Origin: Rhabditophanes sp. KR3021
Lineage: Eukaryota; Nematoda; Chromadorea; Rhabditida; Alloionematidae
Direction of reading: 5' to 3'
DNA length: 64,000 nt
Assembly (NCBI GenBank): GCA_963281155.1
Contig: CAUJLY010000004.1
Coordinates: 3,782,001 to 3,846,000 of the forward strand
Each line of letters opens with the position of its first letter. The first letter of the stretch is position 1. The position numbers were made by a program, and so were the translations under genes. Below, one piece after another: positions 22,501 to 34,900 of this stretch. The notes beneath the pieces are model-generated. The model was not told the DNA's origin and ran no database searches. It saw only the letters and a program-made list of their open reading frames with translations.

Positions 22501-25428
22501 CTGTTGTGTTTTTTCTTCATTCTCTTTGTCCTTTTTCGGTTCTTCAACCATCTTCATGACAGCTTTCGACTTGTCTTGCAAACCATCACAAATAAAATTA
22601 TTTGCATGATCTGGTGATGAGCCAACAGGAGGACAGAATTCACAAATCACCGTCTTCTCTTTGCTGTTAACCATTCTCTTGTGATGATGATAGGCATCAA
22701 TATCAACCGCGTGAGCTTGTAAAAACATGCGAAGTGTTGTCGATGTTGATCCTTCGAAATTTGATTAATTTCTCAGACTATTTAAAGCCTATCTAAACTA
22801 GCGGTAGTTACATCATTATCAGAAACTATGGTATTAGATCCACTAAGTTGTGACCGTGACTTTTTCAATTCCTTCCTGAAATTAGCATCATATAACTTTA
22901 ATTCTTCTTTTGATCCTAGAGAAGTGACTTCCATCACATTCACAATACAATTGTTATTATATAATTTAATAGTTTTTTTAACTTACCAACTTCCATTAAC
23001 TTATCTTCCTGCTCATCACCTTTTCTAACTTCAGTATCATCTGCCTTAGTCTTTCTTTTTGTTGATTTATCAGTCATTATAAATTAAATTCACCAGAAAT
23101 GAGGCAATGTTGTGCAACTGAAATTAATGAGTAATAAAATTAAACTACGGATTTAGCGCGATGACACGTAAAGTGCCTTTCAGCTATATTCATGTTTTGA
23201 GTGTGCAAAGTATTAAAGAATAGTTGATATACAGTCACTATAATTCAAAGACTTATTAAAAAGTATAAAAGTTTATTTCCATATATGTAACGATAAATTA
23301 CGCTTAAAACACATTTTAAAAATGAATTGTTTAGGAGATTCATTTTACTTTATAATACCAAACAAGGAAGATGAAGTTGATGAATTGCTGAGATTGACAA
23401 AAATGACTGCTATTAGCGATCAAAAGTTAGAAATTTCACTTTTGACAAATACTGAAAGAACGAATGCCCAATTACCAGAGTATATTCCTAAAGTTTCAAC
23501 ATTGAGATACATATTTACCCATTGCCTTGACATTAGAAGAACTCCCGGACGCCCAGTGTTAAGAATATTAGCTGATGGTTGTCAGGATGAGTGTGAAAAG
23601 CGACGACTACTTGAATTATGCTCAACACAGGTAAGTTGACAAAATTTATTCAAAGAAAAACAATTAAAAAATAGAGCATTGAATATGCTTTTGAAAATTT
23701 GTTTAAAAGCAATATGACTAATTCTCTTGACGATATCTAGATGTCTTAAGCACATAACATGATTGGATTGGTTTGAATCATCTACGCTAGTTAAAACACA
23801 TCTAATGTCATATATAATGGCTTATTTCAGACTTAGAGCTTGATTAATTTGTATATCATCAACAATCTTTCCAAATACTTCTAACTCTATATTCTTTTTG
23901 ATCCAAAGCTGAATTTAGAATTAACATAGTTTATACAATCTCCAATAGCTAATGCCGTTGCTTGATTAAATGAGTCTTTAGTATATACAGCTTGTACAAG
24001 AACTCCATCTTCGAAAATAAAGATTGCCTATAAGGATATAATTATACTTGGCAGCCAGAGTTCCAAGACGAGACTTCCTGTAAGCAAAATATATTTATCT
24101 AATACATTTTCCTTAAAATCTTGAACACTATCGTCGTATAAGAAAGTCTTAGCATCATTTGTAAACCTGACTTAAATTATTTACTACAACTAAAATTGAA
24201 TTAATATGTTGATTAGTTGTTTGATTATTACCTGCTACTTCGTCATTTTGACTTATGGTTTGATCTCTTCTTAAGCTTGGAATTACAACTAAATGTGGCA
24301 CGTTCTTTGATGATTCACTACTTCTATTATGCGGTCTTTTGATTGTGTGAGTATCAAATAATTAATCTAATGCTTATCCAACAGTCAAACGATTTTGTTC
24401 AACTTGAAACACTCAAATCTAAATTTACTAAACCAAATTACTCGCAAATTTTTTATATTAATAACACAATTGATACAGGGTATGGCTGAATTTAATAAAC
24501 ATGTTCGGTCTGCTGGCATTACATTAACGGATGTTCTGATGTCATTTCCATCTTGTACACCAAGTGTCGATAGATTAATTGGTAAGTTTTTGACATCTTA
24601 ACTTTAAACAAAAAGCTTAACTTAATATGTCCTGGTTTTAAAATGTACCATCATAATGAAATGTGTTTTTTAGAACTACTACCTCGACTTATTCCACGTC
24701 CATACACAGTTGCTTGTCATCATTCACAATGGGGAAACAGATTACGATTTGTGTATTCTATAATGACATTTACGGCCGAAGAAGGTAGACAATATGAAAG
24801 AACGGGATTAGCTACTGGCTTTTTGAAAAAATTACGAATTGGTGACAGAGTCAAAATGGCTCTAAAGGAAACATCAAAGTTTAGGCTACCGCCGATATCA
24901 ATGGACACTATTACTGATGGTTATGATATTCCATTGTTAATGATTGCTCCTGGAACTGGCGTGGCCCCTTTTGTTTCTTTTTTGCAAAAAATTCAATCAC
25001 TTCAAAAAATTAAAGTTGACAAAAAAGATGGTGTCAAAAGATACCTTTTGTATGGATGTAGAAACTTAAAAAAAGAGTTTTTATTCAAACCTGAACTAAA
25101 AACATTCGAACAATTGGGCTGTTTAACAAAACTATTTTTGTGCGAATCACGCCCAGACAATAATAACAAACAAATTGATAATCATCATCCATATCCGAAA
25201 CATGTTCAGGATATCCTTCTTTCAAACAAAGAACTTGTAGTTGACTTTATCAAAACTGAAAATTCGCGCATTTACCTTTGTGGTGATGGTATCGGAATGA
25301 GCAAAGATATTTTTGAATGCTTTGTTGGACTAGTTATGGAAGGGTTCAACTTGGACAAGATGGAAGCAATCAAATATGTTAATGAAATGAAAAAGCAGGA
25401 ACGTTATATTGAGGATGTGTGGTCTTAA
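19508..25428 (+). CDS. mtrr-1 (MTRR): Methionine synthase reductase (diflavin reductase)
   Basis: Nine exons: 19508-19651, 19695-19743, 19906-20007, 20059-20176, 20231-20589, 21571-21705, 23335-23630, 24479-24581, 24674-25428; phases agree throughout; 686 aa (human 698). NADPH-FAD-FMN enzyme that reactivates methionine synthase by reductive methylation of cob(II)alamin. Sequence: FMN-binding flavodoxin module (IIYGSQTGQAES near residue 10, STADGQPPD, GLGDSNYSAY, ADDQVGLELVVEPW), an FAD-binding module with the extended helical insert (DSFYFIIPN, RPYTVACHH), the NADPH-site APGTGVAPFVSFL, YGCR, and the C-terminal ERYIEDVWS whose Trp stacks on FAD. LELCSTQ and LPRLIPRPY distinguish MTRR from cytochrome P450 reductase. 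Introns 5, 6 and 7 (981, 1629, 848 bp) each contain a different insert on the opposite strand. Confidence 0.95.
20830..21201 (-). CDS. Nested LYR-motif-like small protein in MTRR intron 5, antisense to host
   Basis: A three-exon model on the minus strand fits phase: 21201-21128, 21095-20930, 20877-20830, giving 95 aa. The middle exon reads MLYRSCIQMRRAAAKQ, then PPYYKGSIKDYIVKQFWKA; the last exon adds ISQMKIMKCIGELTK. The L-Y-R start, the later YY...IKDYIVKQF helix and the final helix resemble the LYR (complex1_LYR) family of mitochondrial assembly factors. Intron 1 would be only 32 nt (GTGACC donor, TTTTTTGCAG acceptor), which is weak, so the 5' end is uncertain; the frame is also open further upstream. 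The middle and last exons with a 52-nt intron are better supported. Family call is by pattern only. Confidence 0.4.
21780..23280 (-). pseudogene. Family A element, copy 1: zinc-finger protein gene remnant in MTRR intron 6
   Basis: A minus-strand multi-part reading frame lies wholly inside MTRR intron 6. Start ATG about 23077 (MTDKSTKRKTKADD), a donor after about 30 codons, then an acidic/basic exon near 22930-22800, then 22728-22474 (Cys motif CEFC), 22477-22028 and 22080-21790. The last part has CSCC followed by HLRFRNC, a C2H2-like finger. The nearly identical order DYQC-x-CC, RNC, NVGER in copy 2 (46987-47656) shows one family. Breaks: a frame change at an A6 run (22509-22514), a +1 change at 22072-22077 that copy 2 shares, and loss of frame after NVGERTCD, so the GIY-YIG-like end is missing. 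About 150 bp upstream (23128-23280) also resembles copy 2. Likely decayed. Confidence 0.6.
23860..24343 (-). pseudogene. Family B remnant, copy 1, in MTRR intron 7, antisense to host
   Basis: Minus-strand sequence aligns by eye with 53743-54070: the block PSLRRDQTISQ (here) versus [11 protein letters not shown], an AT-rich gap like the intron of copy 2, then NNLSQ versus NVLSQQ and QDFKENVLDKY versus [11 protein letters not shown]. The position equal to the copy 2 start codon reads ATC, and several stops and frame changes follow, so this copy is dead. It lies in an 848-bp intron whose neighbours are about 50-100 bp. The family is not recognised. Confidence 0.5.
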
Positions 25429-28400
25429 GTTTTCAAACAATCATCTTAACACCCACCCTATAATTGATTATATGTTAAATCAAATTATTTTTATTTTCAA
25501 ACCATACGCATTAAATTAGTATCCTATGATTTTGTAAGCACAATATGTACACTCATCTATTTAGCATCACAATTTGAAAGCTACATTAAGTAATGTTTTT
25601 GCAATATGTTTAAATAAAGATGATAAATCATTCGGTAATAAATATAATTTTTTTCTAACAAGAACAGAATAAATAACGTTCCATTTATAGATAACTTAGA
25701 TCATATATGCAATATAAATATTTATAATTGATGTCAAGACTGTCGATCAGGTGAAAATATTTCTTATACAAATTACCCATGCTTTCTCGTATGCCGTACA
25801 TAAATCTGTCAAAACAATTATTTACAACAATATACAAATAATCACACCTACATATTATATTATATCATATCAATGTTTACTCTTTGATAAATACTATCAT
25901 TTTTACTAAGGTACAAAATATTTGTAACATATTTATGACATATTTTTAGATATTGCTATGTCTATACTTTCATTAAATACAGAAAATAACATTTTAAAAT
26001 CTTCATAATTAAAGGGCAAATGTCAACAGTTCCTTATCATAATGAAATGAACTTCATTTTGAAAAAGTTAGTTTATGTGTGACTCGAATAATCCTACTAT
26101 TTAATTCTTCATTAATCACCGCATCACTTTTTTTAAATTAAAATATAGTTAGTTATTGCTTCAATAGTGAATGAAGTGTATTATTTTTGAAATGGATTAT
26201 TTTTAAATAATATATTGTTAATTTTTTAAAAAGTAATATATTGTTAATTTTTTTAAAGTAATGCATTTAATATTTCATTTCAAATTTTATGTCATTTCAA
26301 ATGACAATATTTATGCTTTATTTAAAAAATCCATGTTAATAATAGACATGCTACATTTATTTTTAGACTATATTTTTTAGATACATTTTTAACATTACAA
26401 TTAAGTTTGTTCATCTTTAAGTTTATGTAAAGTACGTGGTACTTCTTGTATGCTATAGTTTATTTATATGTGTATTTATATAAGGACTCAGGTAAAGCTT
26501 ATCACAAGTAATAAGAATCAAATTAATCTAATATTACCACGTACATCGACATTAAATCCATGGTAACAAACATTTTCGAGGATCTTTCTTGACACCTACA
26601 CTAATAATGTGGTAGTTTTGATTGTCACAAAGCACACAATAGATTTCAAAGCACATTTCATTAAATTTTATATACAAACAATAAAGTATTAATTTTTTAG
26701 ATTTGGATTTGTGTAAAAAGAACATTAATTGCAAATGAATTTTAACCTCGATTACATATTAAAAGTTCTTTTATTTGGTTAACGGAAACAAATCACACGG
26801 GGTAAGCTACACTACTAACAATAAATAAATACTAGAAACATGGAAAATTACATGATCATGAAAGTAAAAACAATTTGTAATATCACGTTAACTTCATCTA
26901 ACAATGAAAAACTTTATCTCAATATGATCAGAAAGTTTTTTATTTGCGTTAAAGAGACAGGATAATAATAGACTGGTTTGAGGGAAAGTAAGCAAAATCA
27001 TCTTTGTTTAGCCTCAAAATATGAAAACTTATTAAGGCGATTGAGATCAAGATTATCCTCGATTTCCGCTTCTTTTTAGTCAATGTCCACTACCGGCTCG
27101 TATCTTATACCCATAAAAAATTTTTTTAACTACTTACTTATAATACTTTGTAGTTGTTGGCTATCTGGTAAGTGGTACGTTGATCATCGACGTCAATATA
27201 GACAAAGACAAGGATTGGATTGTATAATATAATGAATTACCAAATCCCTTGTCCAAATAATGATACTTGGATTAAACAGTTTTCGGGATGGTGCTATTGT
27301 AGTTCCTTAAATTTGTATGAATTCACTGAAACTAAATATGTTTGAGGTATGGGCGAATAAGCTTATTTAAAACAATTCTTTGAATTGTAAACGCCTATCA
27401 ATTTGGGTACATATAGCTCGAAATTAAAATTTATTATTTCATATCTTACAATTTTGAGTAAATTTGATAAACTATTACTCAATTAAAACCTGTAGGTCAT
27501 GCATTATTTACTATATTTAATTCTACTACTCATAATTAAACATTTAAATTACAACACTATCTCACAAATTAGCCTCTAATATACATACTTATTAGTATTT
27601 TTCATAATTGTATTTGAACAATTGGCTTCATATTTAGGCCTATTTTTTGAATAAACGTAACATGATGTGACTAATCATCCTACGTTTGGGTCAGAAAATA
27701 TATGGCTTTGAAAATATTATCCACAAATACTTTGATAAAAATAATCGTTTCATGTCAAAAATATAGCTAAGAACAAGCTCAAAGAGATTGTTAAAAATTC
27801 ATCTTTTCAGCTTCCGAGATGATCTTCTTTGGTTTTCTTTTTTTATTAAACAATGCATATTATTACTTATTCATATTTCCTAATAAACAATTCAACAATA
27901 ATTTGATAATTAATTAAGAAGAATTTGACGTGGATTTATGAAAATCAACATATCCAATTTATATTTATATTAATATTTTTAGATTACGTATATTGCAATA
28001 TAGTTTTCACTAGATTATTACGCTTTTATTTTATGAGATGCGATATCTTTGATCAGATGTTTTATACTGCTTTTTGTATTAGTCCTTATGATCACTTCGT
28101 ACATTTATGTTCTTTAATGTTCACGACCATTGCCATTAGTTGTGGTAGTTGTGAGTGTTAGATAATATTTATATCTTACAGCTGTTTTAACTGCCTTCAA
28201 TGTATTTATGAGTGTGAATTATTTTTTAACATCTTATGTTATGGTAGGAGTGATTTTAGTAGGGACAAACGATTTTTCTGGTTCAGTCAAAAATGATGCA
28301 ATAATAGTATATCTAGTCTGAGGCGACACTGATTTTTAATATCAACAAATAAGGGCTTTATTTGACGCAATAATGACATTGACTAGATCAAAATATACAT

Positions 28401-29196
28401 ATTAGGACATTGTATTTCTAGTATAGCCAAAATACTCCTACACTTTCATTTCGGGTAAATAATGGTATGTCAAAAATGTACTTAATGAATGTTAATAAAT
28501 TGTTTTTATTAAATTTACCACACTTTTTGCAACACATCTTACTTTCTTGCAACTGTATACGAATCTTATAGCCTATTAGATGATAAAACCCTGTTTTTAA
28601 AGTTCTGTTACCATTATTTTGATTAAGAAAGTTAGGATAGCTTGTGAAAACAAGCTTGTATCATAGTTTCGGAAAGAGAAATCATTCTCTATTAATTGGG
28701 TGATGTTAGGGAGATTCTTTATCACTTTTAACATTCATTTTATTGAAATCATTAAAATTTAGATAATAGCATATCTATTAATATCCCTCATTCATGACAA
28801 TTTTTTATTAGAAAGTAAATTAATATGTATATTTATAAATTTCAATTATATTTAGAATACAGTTATTAGAACCTCTTTAGATGTATGATCAAACAATTAC
28901 AATATTTGCATACTTTTAAAATAACACCAAAAATAGATGTGATCCTCATAATATATAAATTTAATAATCGGTGTTGCGATATGTGCATGACCCTCCTCTA
29001 GTAGCTATCTGAAGATGGAAACATTTTTTATAATGGTTACACAGACTCATCATCATGAATATTGTTGGTGATTTTTATGATTTTATTTGTGTTTCAAATT
29101 GATGTGAATTATTCAGACTATCCACCTATTTGTACAAAAGACGTCTTATTTTTTTGAGTAGACATATTGCCTTGATGTTTTATATCCATAAAAAAC
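25429..29196. other. Gene-poor AT-rich region, about 3.8 kb
   Basis: Between MTRR (+) and the SLC17 gene (+). No coding, RNA or mobile feature recognised. A plus-strand frame at 27925-28161 and a minus-strand frame at 26552-26734 lack splice or similarity support. A short duplication occurs at 26206-26258. The right part may be regulatory sequence of the transporter gene. Confidence 0.5.
26206..26258. repeat. Short direct duplication, about 26-bp unit
   Basis: taatatattgttaatttttt occurs twice, separated by a few bases. Confidence 0.7.
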
Positions 29197-29455
29197 TTGC
29201 CAAAAAATTATCTTATCCGAGAATTTATATCACCTCAGACTTTCCAAAAATATCACCTATTCTTGAGTCTATATGAGTCACAAGCTTTCCAAAAATATTA
29301 TCTCATTCGAAAATTTATATTTCTCAAAGTTTATGAAATATTACCTCGAGTTTCTATTCATCACAAACTACTAGAAATATTGTTTAGTATTCTACTATTA
29401 CATCCATCACAAATTTATCCAAAATATTTCTTGATTCGAGGATTTAGATTATGCA
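29197..29455. repeat. Degenerate tandem repeat, about 43-47 bp units
   Basis: Five or six diverged units, each starting near (t)ccaaaa(a)tat and containing a t(c)ttg/tcgag core and a tatat.tcac tail, run up to just before the transporter start. The apparent 90-codon open frame over this stretch (MPKNYLIREF repeated as QKYYLIRKF and PKYFLIRGF) is explained by the repeat. Confidence 0.6.
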
Positions 29456-29479
29456 AAGATGTTTGTTAATATTTTATTT

Positions 29480-29486
29480 GTTTTAG
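29480..29486 (+). promoter_or_regulatory. Trans-splice acceptor one base before SLC17 ATG
   Basis: tttgttttag ends at 29486, ATG at 29488. Confidence 0.55.
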
Positions 29487-29487
29487 A

Positions 29488-31586
29488 ATGGCTAAAGTAT
29501 CACCTGAAGGAAAATCTCATGACAATGAAGGGAAAACATCTTCCGGTAAGAAAAAGCTTTTATTCTCAATACGGCTGTTTCAAGCTGGACTATTATTCTT
29601 GTGCTATGTTGGATTATCAATTACAAGTTCAAATTTGTCAGTAACTATAGTTTCTATGGTTAGAGAAACTCCGGAAATTACAAAAACCAGATTGTTAGCA
29701 AATGTCTCAAGAATTAGGAGAAATCTGAATGGAAGTAAACTGTTGAATTTTGATGAGTTATTTGGTGTCGAAACCAAAGAAATAAATGATATCAATAGTA
29801 CTATTATTTCTGTTGGCAACTTTAGTTCAGAAATCACGCAATGTAGTGCATCTCGAATAACGAAACGAGCAACCGAATATGTTGAAAAAATAAACAATGG
29901 AGTTACCGATATCCCACACGATTCATCAGACGACGTAACAATCGAAAACTGCAATGACAAAAATAAGGTTTCATGGTCTCCTTTAGAGCAAGGTAAATTC
30001 AACGAACCCAAGCCAAACTTTTTAATTTTGTTAAATATTCAATTTTATCATTAAAAATAATTATTGCAAAATACTTTTAGGTCTGGTATTTGCTGGTCAA
30101 AATTTTGGTTCATTATTTCAGATATTATCTGGAATGATCGCAGACAGATACAACTCAAAATGGCTAATTTGTGGTGGCTTAGTTCTACTAATTATCTCCA
30201 ATTTTATGATCCCTAGCGTTGCTGCTCATTTCTATCTAGTTATGTTTGCGAGGTAATTTTTTGATACTTTAACTTACATTAACTTTTAAATGCAGAATGA
30301 TAGGGGGGCTTGGAGATTCAATTATTTCTCCTAGTGCTTCAAGTCTTCTTGGAAGATGGTTTCCCACAAAAGAACGTTCATTAATTCAGACACTCGTAGG
30401 CGCAGGAAGGCAAGTTGGGAGTCTTATTATATTTCCAACTGCAGGTTATCTTTCCAACAAATCTGGAGGGTGGCCATTGGCATTCTACGTTTCTGGAGGC
30501 ATTGTGGCTATTATTTTATTCGCGTGGTTCGTCTTCTCAGCTGATAAACCATCGAAAAGTCGTTTCATAAGTGATAATGAGATTAAATTTATTGAAGAGA
30601 GACTTGCAGTTGGTGAAAAACATGGAAAAAGAACTGAAAGAAAAAAAACGCCATGGAAACAGATACTGAAAAACAAAGCAGTTTGGATGGGAACCATGGC
30701 GCTAGTCTGCCACGAATTTCCTCTTGTTATTACGATGACATTGATACCAAGATATCTGAAGGATATCTTAAAGTTCGAATCTGGAGGGATGTTGGGATTG
30801 TTATCCTTTTTGCCAACTGGCTCAATTTTTTTATCAAAAGTAATTTGCATGGCAATTTCCGGTTACGTAACTAAAAAAAAGAAGGGCCATTCATCAGGCG
30901 CCCCAACAAAAGTTGCAAAAATATTCAACTTCTTCGCTTCTCTTGGACTTGGACTTTGCCTTTGTATTATTCCATTGTTGTCAAACCCTAACCATTCAAC
31001 CTATTGCATGATTGTTCTCTGCCTAGGTTGTTTTTTTGCTGGTTTACATTCATTTGGAGTTTGCGCAGCTTTGCTTACAATTGCACCAGCTTACAGTGGA
31101 ATAGTAAACGGCATTGCCTATACTGTGGTTGCAATTTTCAGTATAATTAACAAACTCGGATCATATTACATTTTACAAACTGGAGCCCCCTGGGAATGGA
31201 ATCTTATTTTCCTAACAAGTGGCGTTGTCGCACTTTTACCTTGCTTTTTCTTTACACTCTGGGGATCTGCTGACATTCAACCGTTTGCTATAAAGAGAGA
31301 AGGATCTGTTACAGGTTCGGCAATCACAGGAAGCTCCTCGATCTCATCGCTTTCAAGAAGCAATTCGAAGACTAATGTTGGTGGCAGACCTCCACCATTA
31401 AAGATTTCACCATCAATTTCGTCAAATATTAGTGAAAAGTTCAATTTTGAAAATAATTTAGGTGCAAACTCTACTCCTACAAGCAGATTACCATCTTGCA
31501 ACATGGAGATTCCATTGACTCCAAAACCAAAAACGCCTCCAAAAATTGTAGTCCAAGACGATGATGCCGACTTGGAGCACAATTGA
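29488..31586 (+). CDS. SLC17-family MFS transporter (vesicular/Na-phosphate cotransporter type)
   Basis: Three exons: 29488-29992, 30081-30252, 30296-31586; 655 aa. Major facilitator with about 12 spans: TM1 near residue 30, then an unusually long luminal loop of roughly 110 residues with four N-glycosylation sites (NVS, NGS, NST, NFS), then the conserved core. Signatures: QNFGSLFQILSGMIADRY, the RMIGGLGDSIISPSAS block with RWFPTKERS, GAGRQVGSLI, and late-helix YSGIVNGIA. These fit SLC17 organic-anion/phosphate carriers, a family that includes vesicular glutamate transporters, but the substrate cannot be assigned. After the last span there is a Ser-rich then Pro-rich cytosolic tail of about 100 residues (GGRPPPLKISP, PLTPKPKTPP), a likely SH3-type ligand region. 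Convergent with IFT121. Confidence 0.9.
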
Positions 31587-31924
31587 TCACGTTGAAGCTA
31601 AAATCTTGAAAGAATTATGTTTGGTTGAAAGGCAATTATTGTTAACCAAGGAGTTATGATTTATTAATTAGTAGACATGGATGCACATTGCATTTGAATT
31701 TTTTAGATACGTCATATTTCGAGCTTTAATCTCCTGATTTTATAACTATTTATTATTTATATGTGTCCAGATCAATAATTGTCCTTGATTTTTAATGGAA
31801 TAAGGTAAACAAACGGGTTACTTATGTTTATTAAAATTTTATTAAAATAAAATATTTTATCTTATGATGTATGTTCTATTATAGTCTTGATTGTTTGGTG
31901 ATCATTCAACATAATCACGATTAA
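31587..31924. other. Convergent 3' intergenic region
   Basis: 338 bp between the SLC17 stop and the IFT121 stop, AT-rich with aataaa-like strings; nothing else seen. Confidence 0.5.
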
Positions 31925-34900
31925 TTATATTTGTTTACGATTTATTTTTTCTCCTAAATCATAGTGACATAATGGACAGTACAGTCTGCCTTTCATTTCA
32001 TGTTCATTAGCACGATGTTTACAACGCGGACATAGCCAAAATGTGTCATCAAATATAGGCAATCCAGTAACAATGCAAATAGAAAATTTGAAATCACATA
32101 ATGGACAAGTTAAAGAAAAATCGGGAATAGTTTTTCCACAGTGCGGGCAACCATTTGTATTTACATTGTGATCCTAAAGGAATATTACATTTTCGCATCA
32201 ATTATAACCTACTTGGGGAACATTTTTTGTAAAAATGTCAACGGCCTTCTGTTTAAATAAGTTCCTATTTTGTTTCGGAAACTTGGCCAGAAGTTTCCAA
32301 AAAACATAAACGCTTTACAGCAAACATAAAACTTTTTTATCAAAGCACTTGACAAGGCAATCAAACAATGACTTTTCTCAGGACTTAAATAGTCATCATA
32401 GGTTGAGCAAACCATGCCAGCTACCATTGCTTTTCCATAGTCTTGATTGTAGTAGTGCCTATAAGCAATCATCATAAAGTGAAAAGCTTCTGCTCCCCTC
32501 CAGCCTTTATCGATTATTTTTGATTCTTCTATGGTCAACTTTGAGTCTTCGTCTAGCAAACCCTGTAAAGAGGCCTCTATCGACGATCCAAGTCCAGTTT
32601 TATTTTTAATTCGTGATTTGTTTGCTTCGCGATATTCTTCTATAAGCAATCCAGACATCACAAAGATTTTTTTCAATTTAACTGGGCTTGTGCTTATTTT
32701 TCTCATCTCAATTGTGCCAAGTTCCGACAAAATCTTGCTTCCTTCTAAATACTTTCCTGCTTTACGGTATAGTTGAACTGTAGCCCATGTTTTCTCGTTG
32801 TTTCCAGTAATACTCATCGCATACTTAGAAAGTAATGACGGAACGTCTCGAATATTGTGAGCCTTGGATAATTCAACCGCCCTTTCCCACATATTTAATT
32901 GAATACACGAATCCAGAGCTTCTTCAAACTTCTCACATCGAATGTAGCAATCAACCGCCTCCAGTCCTAATCCAGTGCAAGTATAGAAGTCACCAATATC
33001 TTTGAGCAAACTATTGCCATCATTTATCCTTTTAACTAACATTTCTATTTTAGAGTAATCTTCTGACATTTTGTAACATTTAAATAATTCTTCAAAATTT
33101 TGCCCATGTTCATAATAAGAAGCAGCTAATTTCCATTCTCTCCTGGCCATGTAATAATCTCCCATTTTTTTTCGAGCTTGTTGAATTATATGATCGTCTC
33201 CTGAACTAGGATATGCCTGAAGAATTCTCAAAACGCCTGCCCAATCACACATCTTCTTCCGCATATCAATTGCAAGATCACGGCGATCATTTTCCATGTA
33301 TATTTTTTCCGCTTCGTCCAGTCTTCCGAGGAAAAGTAAAATTTCACATCTTTTCAGATCATCGTTTTTAATTTCTTTCAATCTTTTTAAAAGACGAATA
33401 CCACTATAATCTTTGAGCATTACAAATGCATATTCTGCCGTTTTCATATCCAATTTCATAAGTGAAACTTCTTTTATAATTTCATACAATTTAGGATGAG
33501 AATTCTTTTCGATAAAATTTATTGCATCTTTCATCCGTCCAGCTTCAATCATTTTTTTGACACTTCTTAAACTTTTGACTTCAATATCAGTAATGCATGC
33601 TAAAGTTGGATTCATTGGATCATCAAGCAACATTTTCATATCAATTGTACGAACTGTTAAATCTTCGTAACTTGCTAAATAACCCTTATTTGGAACAGGA
33701 TCTTCAGTATCAGTTCCATTATATACTATTAATCTAGCTTTCTCAAAGATCGCAATAGTGTTTTCCTTTGCTGAATCCCATCTATAAATAATAATTAGAT
33801 ATCAATTTAATAAACTTTACTTGCCTAAAGTCCCAAACGTCCGTTCTTTCCCCTATAAAAAAATATCAGAATAATATCATTATCATTTTTATGTATTCTT
33901 AAATAATTAACTATTCTATGCGTTAGCATCTAAGCTTTATAAATTCTTAGTTTTTTGTAAAAATGAACAATTGGATTACCTTGAATTAATGGGTGAGCCG
34001 CTTTTTCATTTATTTCAAAGAACTTAAATATCCCATCCTTTGTGATTATAGCTAACTTTTTTCCAGTGCAATTAACACCGGCAGTTTCAACATCGGGCAT
34101 TATTTTATATGTCACAATGAGTTTGCCTTCAGGCAATGAGTATCTATTAGCTGATCCGCTTTCTCTAAAAAGCAGGAAGAATGTTTGCCCCATACAGACA
34201 GACTGAACTTTGTCACTTGTTCCTTTCATTTGCTTTTTCATATTCAATGCTCTTTCATCATCCATTCTTCCGTCAATGTGAAAAATGTGGTCGGATTCGT
34301 TGTTAATATTTTGATTCTGAACTGTATTTATAGCTTTTCCGCCTTTAAGCAAAGCACTTGCTAAAGGCATTTTTCTTGGCACAGAGTAATACCAGATAAT
34401 ATGATTTTCATTTGAACTTATGATAACTGCTTTATCGTTCATAGCAACATATAAAGGCTCGAAATGAACATATTTAGTATCCACAGCTGTTCCTATTGAA
34501 TTGCATATTTGGCAATACCATACAACTAAAAATATTATATTATTTTAAATAACAGATGTACTTACTTTGACCACGTTCAATTGAGTTTCCGGGATTAAAT
34601 TCAACTTCGCTAACTAACATACAATGATCTTTGTATGCTATAATATGCCATAAATGTCTAACTTTTATCGTGTTGACATTGCATAAAGTAGTTTCGAAAA
34701 ATTGAATATTGTCTTCACCCGTTATTTTGTTTGGAGAACAATAAACAATAGTCTTACCACAATATGCCCATTTGTATTTTAATTTGATAATTGCAAAATA
34801 TAGATGAGCATCAACAGCTAAACCCATTTTTAATCCTGTGCCATAAAATAAGTAACATTAATTAATAAATATGATTTACTCTAATTGAGTAATTTGAGTT

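Noticed and set aside
27925..28161. 78-codon plus-strand frame in the 25.4-29.5 kb gap
   Set aside because: No start context, splice partner or recognisable domain; hydrophobic AT-rich composition.
29197..29469. 90-codon plus-strand frame before the SLC17 gene
   Set aside because: It translates a degenerate tandem repeat, which explains the repeated YLIR-type motifs.
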